Of a stretch of 64,000 bases of DNA, positions 16,701 to 30,700 are shown piece after piece. The notes beneath the pieces are model-generated. The model was not told where the DNA came from, did no database searches, and saw only the letters and a program-made list of their open reading frames with translations. The position numbers and the translations under genes were made by a program. Every line of letters begins with the position of its first letter. Positions within the stretch are counted from its first letter, which is position 1. Source of the DNA: Halictus rubicundus (lineage: Eukaryota; Arthropoda; Insecta; Hymenoptera; Halictidae); contig NW_027488824.1 in the NCBI RefSeq assembly GCF_050948215.1, positions 124,001 through 188,000 on the forward strand, given 5' to 3'.

Positions 16701-16850
16701 TATCCTATCCTCTATCCTATTATACTCTATCCTATCCTATCCTATCCTCTATCCTATCCTATCCTATCCTCTATCCTATCCTATCCTTTATCCTATCCTA
16801 TCCTCTATTCTATCCTATCCTCTATCCTATCCTATCCTCTATCCTATCCT
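10744..16850. repeat. 2.1-kb higher-order repeat, three tandem copies
   Basis: Copy 1 (from about 10744) and copy 2 (from about 12844) match at an offset of exactly 2100 bp for roughly 2060 bp, with no difference found in line-by-line comparison. Copy 3 follows at an offset of 2158 bp and changes to 2192 bp after two extra 17-bp units near 15960-16040. It diverges near 16850. Landmarks repeated in all three are CCCCTATCAG (10764, 12864, 15022), the CCCCTACCC pair, TCTATGATATCC (near 11140, 13240, 15398) and TCTATGCTATCCTCTATGC (near 12283, 14383, 16575). Such identity over 2 kb indicates recent unequal exchange, or less likely an assembly duplication. Confidence 0.85.
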
Positions 16851-19800
16851 ATCCTCTATCCTATCCTCTATCGTATCCTATCCTCTATCCTGTCCTATCC
16901 TCTATCCTATCCTATCTTCCATCCTATACTATCCTCTATCCTATCCAATCCTCTATCCTATCCTCTATCCTATCTTCCATCCTATCCTATCCACTTTCCT
17001 ATCCTTTCCTCTATCCTATCCTCTATCCTATGCTATCCTCTATCCTATCCTATCCTCTATCCTATCCTATCCTCTTTCCTATCCTATCCTCTATCCTATC
17101 CTATCCTCTATCCTATCCTATCCTCTATCCTTTCCTATCCTGTATCCTATCCTCTATCCTATCCTCTATCCTATCCTATCCTCTATCCTATCCTATCCTC
17201 TAACCTATCCTATCCTCTATGCTATCCTATCCTCTATGATATCCGATCCTCTATCCTATCCTCTATCATATCCAATCCTGTATCGTATCCTCTATCCTAT
17301 CCTATCCTCTATCCTATCCTATCCGATTCTCTATCCTATCCTATCCTGTATCCTATCCTATCCTCTATCCTATCCTATCCTCTATAATATCCTATCCTCT
17401 ATCCTATCCTATCCTCTATCCTATCCTATCCTCTATCCTATCCTATCCTCTATCCGATCCTCTATCCTATCCTATCCTCTATCCTATCCTCTATCCTATC
17501 CTCTACCCTATCCTCTATCCTATCCTCTATCCTATCCTCTATCCTATCCTCTATCCTATCCTCTATCCTGTCCTATACTCTATCCTATCCTTTCCTCCAT
17601 CCTATCCTCTATCCTATCCTCTATCCTGTCCAATACTCTATCCTATCCCATCCTCTATCCTATCCTATCCCCTATCCTATCCTATCCTCTATGCTATCCT
17701 CTATGCTATCCGCTATCCTATCTTCTATCCTATCCTCTATCCTACCCTATCCTCTATCCTATACTATATCCTATCCGCTATCCTATCCTCTATCCTATCC
17801 TCTATCCTATCCTCTATCCTATCCTCTATCCTATTATACTCTATCCTATCCTATCCTATCCTCTATCCTATCCTATCCTATCCTCTATCCTATCCTATCC
17901 TTTATCCTATCCTATCCTCTATTCTATCCTATCCTCTATCCTATCCTATCCTCTATCCTATCCTATCCTCTATCCTATCCTCTATCGTATCCTATCCTCT
18001 ATCCTGTCCTATCCTCTATCCTATCCTATCTTCCATCCTATACTATCCTCTATCCTATCCAATCCTCTATCCTATCCTCTATCCTATCTTCCATCCTATC
18101 CTATCCACTTTCCTATCCTTTCCTCTATCCTATCCTCTATCCTATCCTATCCTCTATCCTATCCTATCCTCTATCCTATCCTATCCTCTTTCCTATCCTA
18201 TCCTCTATCCTATCCTATCCTCTATCCTATCCTATCCTCTATCCTTTCCTATCCTGTATCCTATCCTCTATCCTATCCTCTATCCTATCCTATCCTCTAT
18301 CCTATCCTATCCTCTAACCTATCCTATCCTCTATCCTATCCTATCCTCTATGATATCCGATCCTCTATCCTATCCTCTATCATATCCAATCCTGTATCGT
18401 ATCCTCTATCCTATCCTATCCTCTATCCTATCCTATCCTATCCTCTATCCTATCCTATCCTCTATCCTATCCTTTCCTCAATCCTATTATATCCTCTATC
18501 CTATCCTGTCCTCTATCCTATTCTATCCTCTTTCCTATCCTATCCTCTATCATATCCTATCCTCTATCCTATCCTATCCTCTATCCTATCCTATCCTCTA
18601 TCCTATCCTATCCTCTATCCTATCCTATCCTCTATCCTATCCTATCCTATCCTCTATCCTATCCTATCCTCTATCCTATCCTTTCCTCAATCCTATTATA
18701 TCCTCTATCCTATCCTATCCTGTATCCTATCCTCTATCCTATCCTCTATCCTATCCTCTATCGTATCCTCTCCTCTATCCTATCCTCTATCCTATCCTCT
18801 ATCGTATCCTCTCCTCTATCGTATCCTATCCTTTATCCTATCCTATCCTCTATCCTTTCCTCTACCCTATCCTATCCTCTATCCTATACTATCCTCTATC
18901 CGATCCTCTATCCTATCCTATCCTCTATCCTATCCTATCCTCTATCCTATCCTATCCTCTATCGTATCCTATCCTCTATCCTACCCTATCCTCTATCCTA
19001 TCCTATCTTCCATCCTATACTATCCTCTATCCTATCCAATCCTCTATCCTATCCTCTATAGTATCATCCATCCTATCCTATCCACTTTCCTATCCTTTCC
19101 TCTATCCTGTCCTCTACCCTATCCTATCCTCTATCCTATTCTATCCTCTATCTTATCCTATCCTCTATTCTATACTATCCTCTACCTTATCCTATCCTCT
19201 ATCCTTTCCTCTATCCTATCCTATCCTCTATCCTATCCTTTCCTCTATCCTATCCTATCCTCTATCCTATCCTATCCTCTATCCTATCCTATCCTCTATC
19301 CGATTCTCTATCCTATCCTATCCTGTATCCTATCCTATCCTCTATCCTATCCTATCCTCTATAATATCCTATCCTCTATCCTATCCTATCCTCTATCCTA
19401 TCCTATCCTCCATCCTGTCCTATCCTCTATCCTATCCTATCTTCCATCCTATACTATCCTCTATCCTATCCTATCCTCTATCCTATCCTATCCCCTATCC
19501 TATCCTATCCTCTATGCTATCCTCTATGCTATCCGCTATCCTATCTTCTATCCTATCCTCTATCCTACCCTATCCTCTATCCTATACTATATCCTATCCG
19601 CTATCCTATCCTCTATCCTATCCTCTATCCTATCCTCTATCCTATCCTCTATCCTATTATACTCTATCCTATCCTATCCTATCCTCTATCCTATCCTATC
19701 CTATCCTCTATCCTATCCTATCCTTTATCCTATCCTATCCTCTATTCTATCCTATCCTCTATCCTATCCTATCCTCTATCCTATCCTATCCTCTATCCTA

Positions 19801-20450
19801 TCCTCTATCGTATCCTATCCTCTATCCTGTCCTATCCTCTATCCTATCCTATCTTCCATCCTATACTATCCTCTATCCTATCCAATCCTCTATCCTATCC
19901 TCTATCCTATCTTCCATCCTATCCTATCCACTTTCCTATCCTATCCACTTTCCTATCCTTTCCTCTATCCTATCCTCTATCCTATCCTATCCTCTATCCT
20001 ATCCTATCCTCTATCCTATCCTATCCTCTTTCCTATCCTATCCTCTATCCTATCCTATCCTCTATCCTATCCTATCCTCTATCCTTTCCTATCCTGTATC
20101 CTATCCTCTATCCTATCCTCTATCCTATCCTATCCTCTATCCTATCCTATCCTCTAACCTATCCTATCCTCTATCCTATCCTATCCTCTATGATATCCGA
20201 TCCTCTATCCTATCCTCTATCATATCCAATCCTGTATCGTATCCTCTATCCTATCCTATCCTCTATCCTATCCTATCCTATCCTCTATCCTATCCTATCC
20301 TCTATCCTATCCTTTCCTCAATCCTATTATATCCTCTATCCTATCCTGTCCTCTATCCTATTCTATCCTCTTTCCTATCCTATCCTCTATCATATCCTAT
20401 CCTCTATCCTATCCTATCCTCTATCCTATCCTATGCTCTATCCTATCCTA
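16520..20450. repeat. Three spaced copies of a roughly 0.8-kb satellite segment
   Basis: The segment running from the TCTATGCTATCCTCTATGC landmark (near 16575) to the TCTATGATATCCGATCC landmark (near 17234) recurs at 17689-18348 and 19517-20188. Offsets are 1114 bp between the first two and 1828-1840 bp between the second and third. Copy 3 contains an extra CCACTTTCC unit near 19930, and copy 1 carries a TCTATGCTATCC variant just before the second landmark. The TCTATGATATCCGATCC landmark also marks related segments near 3829, 23292, 28773 and 30516. There is no coding content. Confidence 0.7.
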
Positions 20451-23400
20451 TCCTCTATCCTATCCTATCCTATCCTCTATCCTATCCTATCCTCTATCCT
20501 ATCCTTTCCTCAATCCTATTATATCCTCTATCCTATCCTATCCTGTATCCTATCCTCTATCCTATCCTCTATCCTATCCTCTATCGTATCCTCTCCTCTA
20601 TCCTATCCTCTATCCTATCCTCTATCGTATCCTCTCCTCTATCGTATCCTATCCTTTATCCTATCCTATCCTCTATCCTTTCCTCTACCCTATCCTATCC
20701 TCTATCCTATACTATCCTCTATCCGATCCTCTATCCTATCCTATCCTCTATCCTATCCTATCCTCTATCCTATCCTATCCTCTATCGTATCCTATCCTCT
20801 ATCCTACCCTATCCTCTATCCTATCCTATCCTCTATAATATCCTATCCTCTATCCTATCCTATCCTCTATCCTATCCTATCCTCCATCCTGTCCTATCCT
20901 CTATCCTATCCTATCTTCCATCCTATACTATCCTCTATCCTATCCTATCCTCTATCCTATCCTATCCCCTATCCTATCCTATCCTCTATGCTATCCTCTA
21001 TGCTATCCGCTATCCTATCTTCTATCCTATCCTCTATCCTACCCTATCCTCTATCCTATACTATATCCTATCCGCTATCCTATCCTCTATCCTATCCTCT
21101 ATCCTATCCTCTATCCTATCCTCTATCCTATTATACTCTATCCTATCCTATCCTATCCTCTATCCTATCCTATCCTATCCTCTATCCTATCCTATCCTTT
21201 ATCCTATCCTATCCTCTATTCTATCCTATCCTCTATCCTATACTATCCTCTATCCTATCCTATCCTCTATCCTATCCTCTATCCTATCCTATCCTCTATC
21301 CTATACTATCCTCTGTCCTATCCTATTTTCTATCCTATCCTATCCTCCATCGTATCCTGTCCTCTATCCTATCCTATCCTCTATCCTATCCTATCTTCTA
21401 TTATATAATATACTCTTTCCTATCCAATCCTCTATCCTATCCTCTATCCTATCCTCTATCGTATCCTCTCCTCTATCGTATCCTATCCTTTATCCTATCC
21501 TATCCTCTATCCGATCCTCTATCCTATCCTATCCTCTATCCTATACTATCCTCCATCCGATCCTCTATCCTATACTATCCTCTATCCTATCCTATCCTCT
21601 ATCCTATCCTATCCTCTAACCTATCCTCAATCCTATCCTATCCTCTATCCGATCCTCTATCCTATCCTATCCCCTATCAGATCCTCTATCCTATCCTATC
21701 ATCTATCCTATCCTCTATACCATCCTCTATCCTATCCTATCCTCTATCTGATCCTCTATCCTATCCTATCCTCTATCCTATCCTCAATCCTATCCTATCC
21801 TCTATCCTATCCTATCCTCTATGATATCCTATCCTCTATCCTATCCTATATCATATCCAATCCTGTATCGTATCCTCTATCCTATCCTAACCTCTATCCT
21901 ATCCTTTCCTCAATTCTATTATATCCTCTATCCTATCCTATCCTGTACCCTATCCTATCCTCTATCCTATCCGATCCTCTATCCTATCCTATCCTCTATC
22001 CTATACTATCCTCTATCCGATCCTCTATCCTATCCTATCCCCTATCCTATCCTATCCTCTATGATATCCTATCCTCTATCCTATCCTATATCATATCCAA
22101 TCCTGTATCGTATCCTATATCCTATCCTATCCTCTATCCTATCCTTTCCTCAATCCTATTAAATCCTCTATCCTATCCTATCCTGTATCCTATCCTATCC
22201 TCTATCCTATCCTATCCTCTATCCTATCCTATCCTCTATCCTATCCTATCTTCTATATTATCCTATACTCTATTCTATCCTATCCTCTATCCTATCCTCT
22301 ATCAGATCCTCTATCCTATCCTATCATCTATCCTATCCTCTATACCATCCTCTATCCTATCCTATCCTCTATCTGGTCCTCTATCCTATCCTATCCTCTA
22401 TCCTATCCTATCCTCTATCCTATCCTCAATCGTATCCTATCGTCTATCCTATCCTATCCTCTCTCCTATCCTATCCTCTATCCTATCCTATCCTCTATCC
22501 TATCCTCTATCCTATCCTCTATCCTATCCTCTATCCTATCCTATCCTCTATCCTATCCTTTCCTCTATCCTATCCTATCCTCTATCCTATCCTATCCTCT
22601 ATCCGATCCTCTATCCTATCCTATCCTGTATCCTATCCTATCCTGTATCCTATCCTATCCTCTATCCTATCCTATCCTCTATCCTAACCTATCCTCTATC
22701 CTATCCTTTCCTCTATCCTATCCTATCCTCTATCCTATCCTATCCTCTATCCTATCCTATCCTCTATCCGATTCTCTATCCTATCCTATCCTGTATCCTA
22801 TCCTATCCTCTATCCTATCCTATCCTCTATAATATCCTATCCTCTATCCTATCCTATCCTCTATCCTATCCTATCCTCTATCCTATCCTATCCTCTATCC
22901 TATCCTATCCTCTATCCTATCCTCTATCGTATCCTATCCTCTATCCTGTCCTATCCTCTATCCTATCCTATCTTCCATCCTATACTATCCTCTATCCTAT
23001 CCAATCCTCTATCCTATCCTCTATCCTATCTTCCATCCTATCCTATCCACTTTCCTATCCTTTCCTCTATCCTATCCTCTATCCTATCCTATCCTCTATC
23101 CTATCCTATCCTCTATCCTATCCTATCCTCTTTCCTATCCTATCCTCTATCCTATCCTATCCTCTATCCTATCCTATCCTCTATCCTTTCCTATCCTGTA
23201 TCCTATCCTCTATCCTATCCTCTATCCTATCCTATCCTCTATCCTATCCTATCCTCTAACCTATCCTATCCTCTATCCTATCCTATCGTCTATGATATCC
23301 GATCCTCTATCCTATCCTCTATCATATCCAATCCTGTATCGTATCCTCTATCCTATCCTATCCTCTATCCTATCCTATCCTATCCTCTATCCTATCCTAT

Positions 23401-24499
23401 CCTCTATCCTATCCTTTCCTCAATCCTATTATATCCTCTATCCTATCCTGTCCTCTATCCTATTCTATCCTCTTTCCTATCCTATCCTCTATCATATCCT
23501 ATCCTCTATCCTATCCTATCCTCTATCCTATCCTATCCTCTATCCTATCCTATCCTCTATCCTATCCTATCCTATCCTCTATCCTATCCTATCCTCTATC
23601 CTATCCTTTCCTCAATCCTATTATATCCTCTATCCTATCCTATCCTGTATCCTATCCTCTATCCTATCCTCTATCCTATCCTCTATCGTATCCTCTCCTC
23701 TATCCTATCCTCTATCCTATCCTCTATCGTATCCTCTCCTCTATCGTATCCTATCCTTTATCCTATCCTATCCTCTATCCTTTCCTCTACCCTATCCTAT
23801 CCTCTATCCTATACTATCCTCTATCCGATCCTCTATCCTATCCTATCCTCTATCCTATCCTATCCTCTATCCTATCCTATCCTCTATCGTATCCTATCCT
23901 CTATCCTACCCTATCCTCTATCCTATCCTATCTTCCATCCTATACTATCCTCTATCCTATCCAATCCTCTATCCTATCCTCTATAGTATCATCCATCCTA
24001 TCCTATCCACTTTCCTATCCTTTCCTCTATCCTGTCCTCTACCCTATCCTATCCTCTATCCTATCCTATCCTCTATCTTATCCTATCCTCTATTCTATAC
24101 TATCCTCTACCTTATCCTATCCTCTATCCTTTCCTCTATCCTATCCTATCCTCTATCCTATCCTTTCCTCTATCCTATCCTATCCTCTATCCTATCCTAT
24201 CCTCTATCCTATCCTATCCTCTATCCGATTCTCTATCCTATCCTATCCTGTATCCTATCCTATTCTCTATCCTATCCTATCCTCTATAATATCCTATCCT
24301 CTATCCTATCCTATCCTCTATCCGATTCTCTATCCTATCCTATCCTGTATCCTATCCTATTCTCTATCCTATCCTATCCTCTATAATATCCTATCCTCTA
24401 TCCTATCCTATCCTCTATCCTATCCTATCCTCTATCCTATCCTATCCTCTATCCTATCCTATCCTCTATCCTATCCTATCCTGTATCCTATCCTCTATC

Positions 24500-27400
24500 C
24501 TATCCTCTATCCTATCCTATACTCTATCCTATACTATCCTCTGTCCTATCCTATTTTCTATCCTATCCTATCCTCCATCGTATCCTGTCCTCTATCCTAT
24601 CCTATCCTCTATCCTATCCTATCTTCTATTATATAATATACTCTATCCTATCCAATCCTCTATCCTATCCTCTATCCTATCCTCTATCGTATCCTCTCCT
24701 CTATCGTATCCTATCCTTTATCCTATCCTATCCTCTATCCGATCCTCTATCCTATGCTATCCTCTATCCTATACTATCCTCTATTCGATCCTCTATCCTA
24801 TCCTATCCTCTATCCTATCCTCTATCCTATCATCCATCCTATCCTATCCACTTTCCTATCCTTTCCTCTATCCTATCGTGTCCTCCATCCTCCCAAATAG
24901 CCCATAATATCGTATCCTCTATCCTATCCTATCCTCTATCCTATCCTATCCTCAATCCGATCTTCTATCCTATCCTATCCTCTATCCTATCCTCTATCCT
25001 ATCCTATCCTCTATCCGATCCTCTATCCTATCCTATCCTCTATCCTATCCTTTCCTCTATCCTATCCTATCCTCTATCCTATCCTGTCCTCTATGCTATC
25101 CTATCCTCTATTATATCCTATCCACTATCCTATCCTATCCTCTATCCCATCCTATCCTCTATCCGATCCTCTATCCTATCCTATCCTGTATCCTATCCCA
25201 TCCTCTATCAGATCCTCTATCCTATCCTATCATCTATCCTATCCTCTATCGTGTCCTATCCTCTATCCTATCCTGTCCTCTATGCTATCCTGTCCTCTAT
25301 TATATCCTATCCTCTATCCTATCCTATCCTCTATCCCATCCTATCCTCTATCAGATCATCTATCCTATCCTCTATCGTATCCTATCCTCTATCCTATCCT
25401 ATCCTCTATCCGATTCTCTATCCTATCCTATCTTCTATCCTATTATATCCTCTATCCTATCCTATCCTCTATCCTATCCTATCCTCTATCCTATCCTATC
25501 CTCTATCCTATCCTCTATCCTATCCTATCCTCTATCCTATCCTATCCTCTATCCTATCCTATCCTCTATCCTATCCTATCCTCTATCCTATCCTATCCTC
25601 TATCCTATCCTATCCTCTATCCTATCCTATCCTCTATCCTATCCTATCCTCTATCCTATCCTATCCTCTATCCTATCCTATCCTCTATCCTATCCTATCC
25701 TCTATCCTATCCTATCCTCCATCCTATCAACTATCCTATCCTCTACCCTATCCTCTGCCCTATCCTCTATCCTATCCTATCCTCTATACTATCCTATTCT
25801 CTATCCTATAATATCCTCTATCCTATCCTCTATCCTATCATCCATCCTATCCTATCCACTTTCCTATCCTTTCCTCTATCCTATCGTGTCCTCCATCCTG
25901 CCATATAGCCCATAATATTGTATCCTCTATCCTATCCTATCCTCTATCCTATCTTATCCTCTATCCGATCTTCTATCCTATCCTATCCTCTATCCTATCC
26001 TCTATCCTATCCTATCCTCTATCCGATCCTCTATCCTATCCTATCCTCTATCCTATCCTCTATCCTATCCTCTACCCTATCCTCTATCCTATCCTCTATC
26101 CTATCCTCTATCCTATCCTCTATCCTATCCTCTATCCTGTCCTATACTCTATCCTATCCTTTCCTCCATCCTATCCTCTATCCTATCCTCTATCCTGTCC
26201 AATACTCTATCCTATCCCATCCTCTATCCTATCCTATCCCCTATCCTATCCTATCCTCTATGCTATCCTCTATGCTATCCGCTATCCTATCTTCTATCCT
26301 ATCCTCTATCCTACCCTATCCTCTATCCTATACTATATCCTATCCGCTATCCTATCCTCTATCCTATCCTCTATCCTATCCTCTATCCTATCCTCTATCC
26401 TATTATACTCTATCCTATCCTATCCTATCCTCTATCCTATCCTATCCTATCCTCTATCCTATCCTATCCTTTATCCTATCCTATCCTCTATTCTATCCTA
26501 TCCTCTATCCTATACTATCCTCTATCCTATCCTATCCTCTATCCTATCCTATCCTCTATCCTATACTATCCTCTGTCCTATCCTATTTTCTATCCTATCC
26601 TATCCTCCATCGTATCCTGTCCTCTATCCTATCCTATCCTCTATCCTATCCTATCTTCTATTATATAATATACTCTATCCTATCCAATCCTCTATCCTAT
26701 CCTCTATCCTATCCTCTATCGTATCCTCTCCTCTATCGTATCCTATCCTTTATCCTATCCTATCCTCTATCCGATCCTCTATCCTATCCTATCCTCTATC
26801 CTATACTATCCTCCATCCGATCCTCTATCCTATACTATCCTCTATCCTATCCTATCCTCTATCCTATCCTATCCTCTAACCTATCCTCAATCCTATCCTA
26901 TCCTCTATCCTATCCTATCATCTATCCTATCCTCTATACCATCCTCTATCCTATCCTATCCTCTATCTGATCCTCTATCCTATCCTATCCTCTATCCTAT
27001 CCTCAATCCTATCCTATCCTCTATCCTATCCTATCCTCTATCCTATACTATCCTCTATCCTATCCTTTCCTCTATCGCATCCTATCCTTTATCCTATCCT
27101 ATCCTCTATCCGATCCTCTATCCTATCCTATCCTCTATCCTATACTATCCTCTATCCGATCCTCTATCCTATCCTACCCTCTATCCTATCCTATCCTCTA
27201 TCCTATCCTATCCCCTACCCTATCCTATCCCCTACCCTATCCTATCCTCTATCCTATCCTATCCTCTATGATATCCTATCCTCTATCCTATCCTATATCA
27301 TATCCAATCCTGTATCGTATCCTCTATCCTATCCTAACCTCTATCCTATCCTTTCCTCAATTCTATTATATCCTCTATCCTATCCTATCCTGTACCCTAT

Positions 27401-27700
27401 CCTATCCTCTATCCTATCCGATCCTCTATCCTATCCTATCCTCTATCCTATACTATCCTCTATCCGATCCTCTATCCTATCCTATCCCCTATCCTATCCT
27501 ATCCTCTATGATATCCTATCCTCTATCCTATCCTATATCATATCCAATCCTGTATCGTATCCTATATCCTATCCTATCCTCTATCCTATCCTTTCCTCAA
27601 TCCTATTAAATCCTCTATCCTATCCTATCCTGTATCCTATCCTATCCTCTATCCTATCCTATCCTCTATCCTATCCTATCCTCTATCCTATCCTATCTTC
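24500..27700. repeat. Distant copy of the satellite segment at about 8.4-11.6 kb
   Basis: This stretch repeats the order of variants found at about 8400-11600. The offset is 16116 bp at the start (the CTATTCGATCC box at about 8664 and 24780, and the TCTATGCTATCCTATCC box near 8977 and 25093). It is 16189 bp at the GTATCCTCTATCC box near 9729 and 25918, and 16126 bp at the TCTATGATATCC box near 11142 and 27268. The drift reflects gain and loss of whole 12- or 17-bp units. At least one point change is visible (CTATCGTATCC near 9131 against CTATCGTGTCC near 25247). It is a dispersed higher-order duplication. Confidence 0.7.
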
Positions 27701-30700
27701 TATATTATCCTATACTCTATTCTATCCTATCCTCTATCCTATCCTCTATCAGATCCTCTATCCTATCCTATCATCTATCCTATCCTCTATACCATCCTCT
27801 ATCCTATCCTATCCTCTATCTGGTCCTCTATCCTATCCTATCCTCTATCCTATCCTATCCTCTATCCTATCCTCAATCGTATCCTATCGTCTATCCTATC
27901 CTATCCTCTCTCCTATCCTATCCTCTATCCTATCCTATCCTCTATCCTATCCTCTATCCTATCCTCTATCCTATCCTCTATCCTATCCTATCCTCTATCC
28001 TATCCTTTCCTCTATCCTATCCTATCCTCTATCCTATCCTATCCTCTATCCGATCCTCTATCCTATCCTATCCTGTATCCTATCCTATCCTGTATCCTAT
28101 CCTATCCTCTATCCTATCCTATCCTGTATCCTATCCTATCCTGTATCCTATCCTATCCTCTATCCTATCCTATCCTCTATCCTAACCTATCCTCTATCCT
28201 ATCCTTTCCTCTATCCTATCCTATCCTCTATCCTATCCTATCCTCTATCCTATCCTATCCTCTATCCGATTCTCTATCCTATCCTATCCTGTATCCTATC
28301 CTATCCTCTATCCTATCCTATCCTCTATAATATCCTATCCTCTATCCTATCCTATCCTCTATCCTATCCTATCCTCTATCCTATCATATCCTCTATCCTA
28401 TCCTCTATCGTATCCTATCCTCTATCCTGTCCTATCCTCTATCCTATCCTATCTTCCATCCTATACTATCCTCTATCCTATCCAATCCTCTATCCTATCC
28501 TCTATCCTATCTTCCATCCTATCCTATCCACTTTCCTATCCTTTCCTCTATCCTATCCTCTATCCTATCCTATCCTCTATCCTATCCTATCCTCTATCCT
28601 ATCCTATCCTCTTTCCTATCCTATCCTCTATCCTATCCTATCCTCTATCCTATCCTATCCTCTATCCTTTCCTATCCTGTATCCTATCCTCTATCCTATC
28701 CTCTATCCTATCCTATCCTCTATCCTATCCTATCCTCTAACCTATCCTATCCTCTATCCTATCCTATCCTCTATGATATCCGATCCTCTATCCTATCCTC
28801 TATCATATCCAATCCTGTATCGTATCCTCTATCCTATCCTATCCTCTATCCTATCCTATCCTATCCTCTATCCTATCCTATCCTCTATCCTATCCTTTCC
28901 TCAATCCTATTATATCCTCTATCCTATCCTGTCCTCTATCCTATTCTATCCTCTTTCCTATCCTATCCTCTATCATATCCTATCCTCTATCCTATCCTAT
29001 CCTCTATCCTATCCTATCCTCTATCCTATCCTATCCTATCCTCTATCCTATCCTATCCTCTATCCTATCCTTTCCTCAATCCTATTATATCCTCTATCCT
29101 ATCCTATCCTGTATCCTATCCTCTATCCTATCCTCTATCCTATCCTCTATCGTATCCTCTCCTCTATCCTATCCTCTATCCTATCCTCTATCGTATCCTC
29201 TCCTCTATCGTATCCTATCCTTTATCCTATCCTATCCTCTATCCTTTCCTCTACCCTATCCTATCCTCTATCCTATACTATCCTCTATCCGATCCTCTAT
29301 CCTATCCTATCCTCTATCCTATCCTATCCTCTATCCTATCCTATCCTCTATCGTATCCTATCCTCTATCCTACCCTATCCTCTATCCTATCCTATCTTCC
29401 ATCCTATACTATCCTCTATCCTATCCAATCCTCTATCCTATCCTCTATAGTATCATCCATCCTATCCTATCCACTTTCCTATCCTTTCCTCTATCCTGTC
29501 CTCTACCCTATCCTATCCTCTATCCTATCCTATCCTCTATCTTATCCTATCCTCTATTCTATACTATCCTCTACCTTATCCTATCCTCTATCCTTTCCTC
29601 TATCCTATCCTATCCTCTATCCTATCCTTTCCTCTATCCTATCCTATCCTCTATCCTATCCTATCCTCTATCCTATCCTATCCTCTATCCGATTCTCTAT
29701 CCTATCCTATCCTGTATCCTATCCTATCCTCTATCCTATCCTATCCTCTATAATATCCTATCCTCTATCCTATCCTATCCTCTATCCTATCCTATCCTCC
29801 ATCCTGTCCTATCCTCTATCCTATCCTATCTTCCATCCTATACTATCCTCTATCCTATCCAATCTTCTATCCTATCCTCTATCCTATCATCCATCCTATC
29901 CTATCCACTTCCGTATCCTTTCCTCTATCCTATCCTCTATCCTATATTATCCTCTATCCTATCCTATCCTCTTTCCTATCCTATCCTCTATCCTATCCTA
30001 TCCTCTATCCTATCCTATCCTCTATCCTATCCTATCCTGTATCCTATCCTCTATCTGATCCTCTATCCTATCCTATCCTCTATCCTATCCTATCCTCTAT
30101 CCTATCCTCAATCGTATCCTATCGTCTATCCTATCCTATTCTCTATCCTATCCTATCCTCTATCCTATCCTATCCTCTTTCCTATCCTATCCTCTATCCT
30201 ATCCTATTATCTATCCTATCCTATCCTCTATCCTATCCTATCCTGTATCCTATCCTCTATCCTATCCTCTATCCTATCCTATACTCTATCCTATACTATC
30301 CTCTGTCCTATCCTATTTTCTATCCTATCCTATCCTCCATCGTATCCTGTCCTCTATCCTATCCTATCCTCTATCCTATCCTATCTTCTATTATATAATA
30401 TACTCTATCCTATCCAATCCTCTATCCTATCCTCTATCCTATCCTCTATCGTATCCTCTCCTCTATCGTATCCTATCCTTTATCCTATCCTATCCTCTAT
30501 CCTATCCTATCCTCTATGATATCCGATCCTCTATCCTATCCTCTATCATATCCAATCCTGTATCGTATCCTCTATCCTATCCTATCCTCTATCCTATCCT
30601 ATCCTATCCTCTATCCTATCCTATCCTCTATCCTATCCTTTCCTCAATCCTATTATATCCTCTATCCTATCCTGTCCTCTATCCTATTCTATCCTCTTTC

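Noticed and set aside
17236..21619. Very long plus-strand open frames in the satellite (for example 973 codons at 17236-20157 and 1089 codons at 18350-21619)
   Set aside because: The satellite unit has no stop codon in any plus frame and its length is not divisible by three, so frames stay open by default. These two frames overlap each other over 1.8 kb in different phases and encode only a low-complexity Leu/Ser/Tyr/Pro/Ile repeat. The same applies to all other satellite frames.
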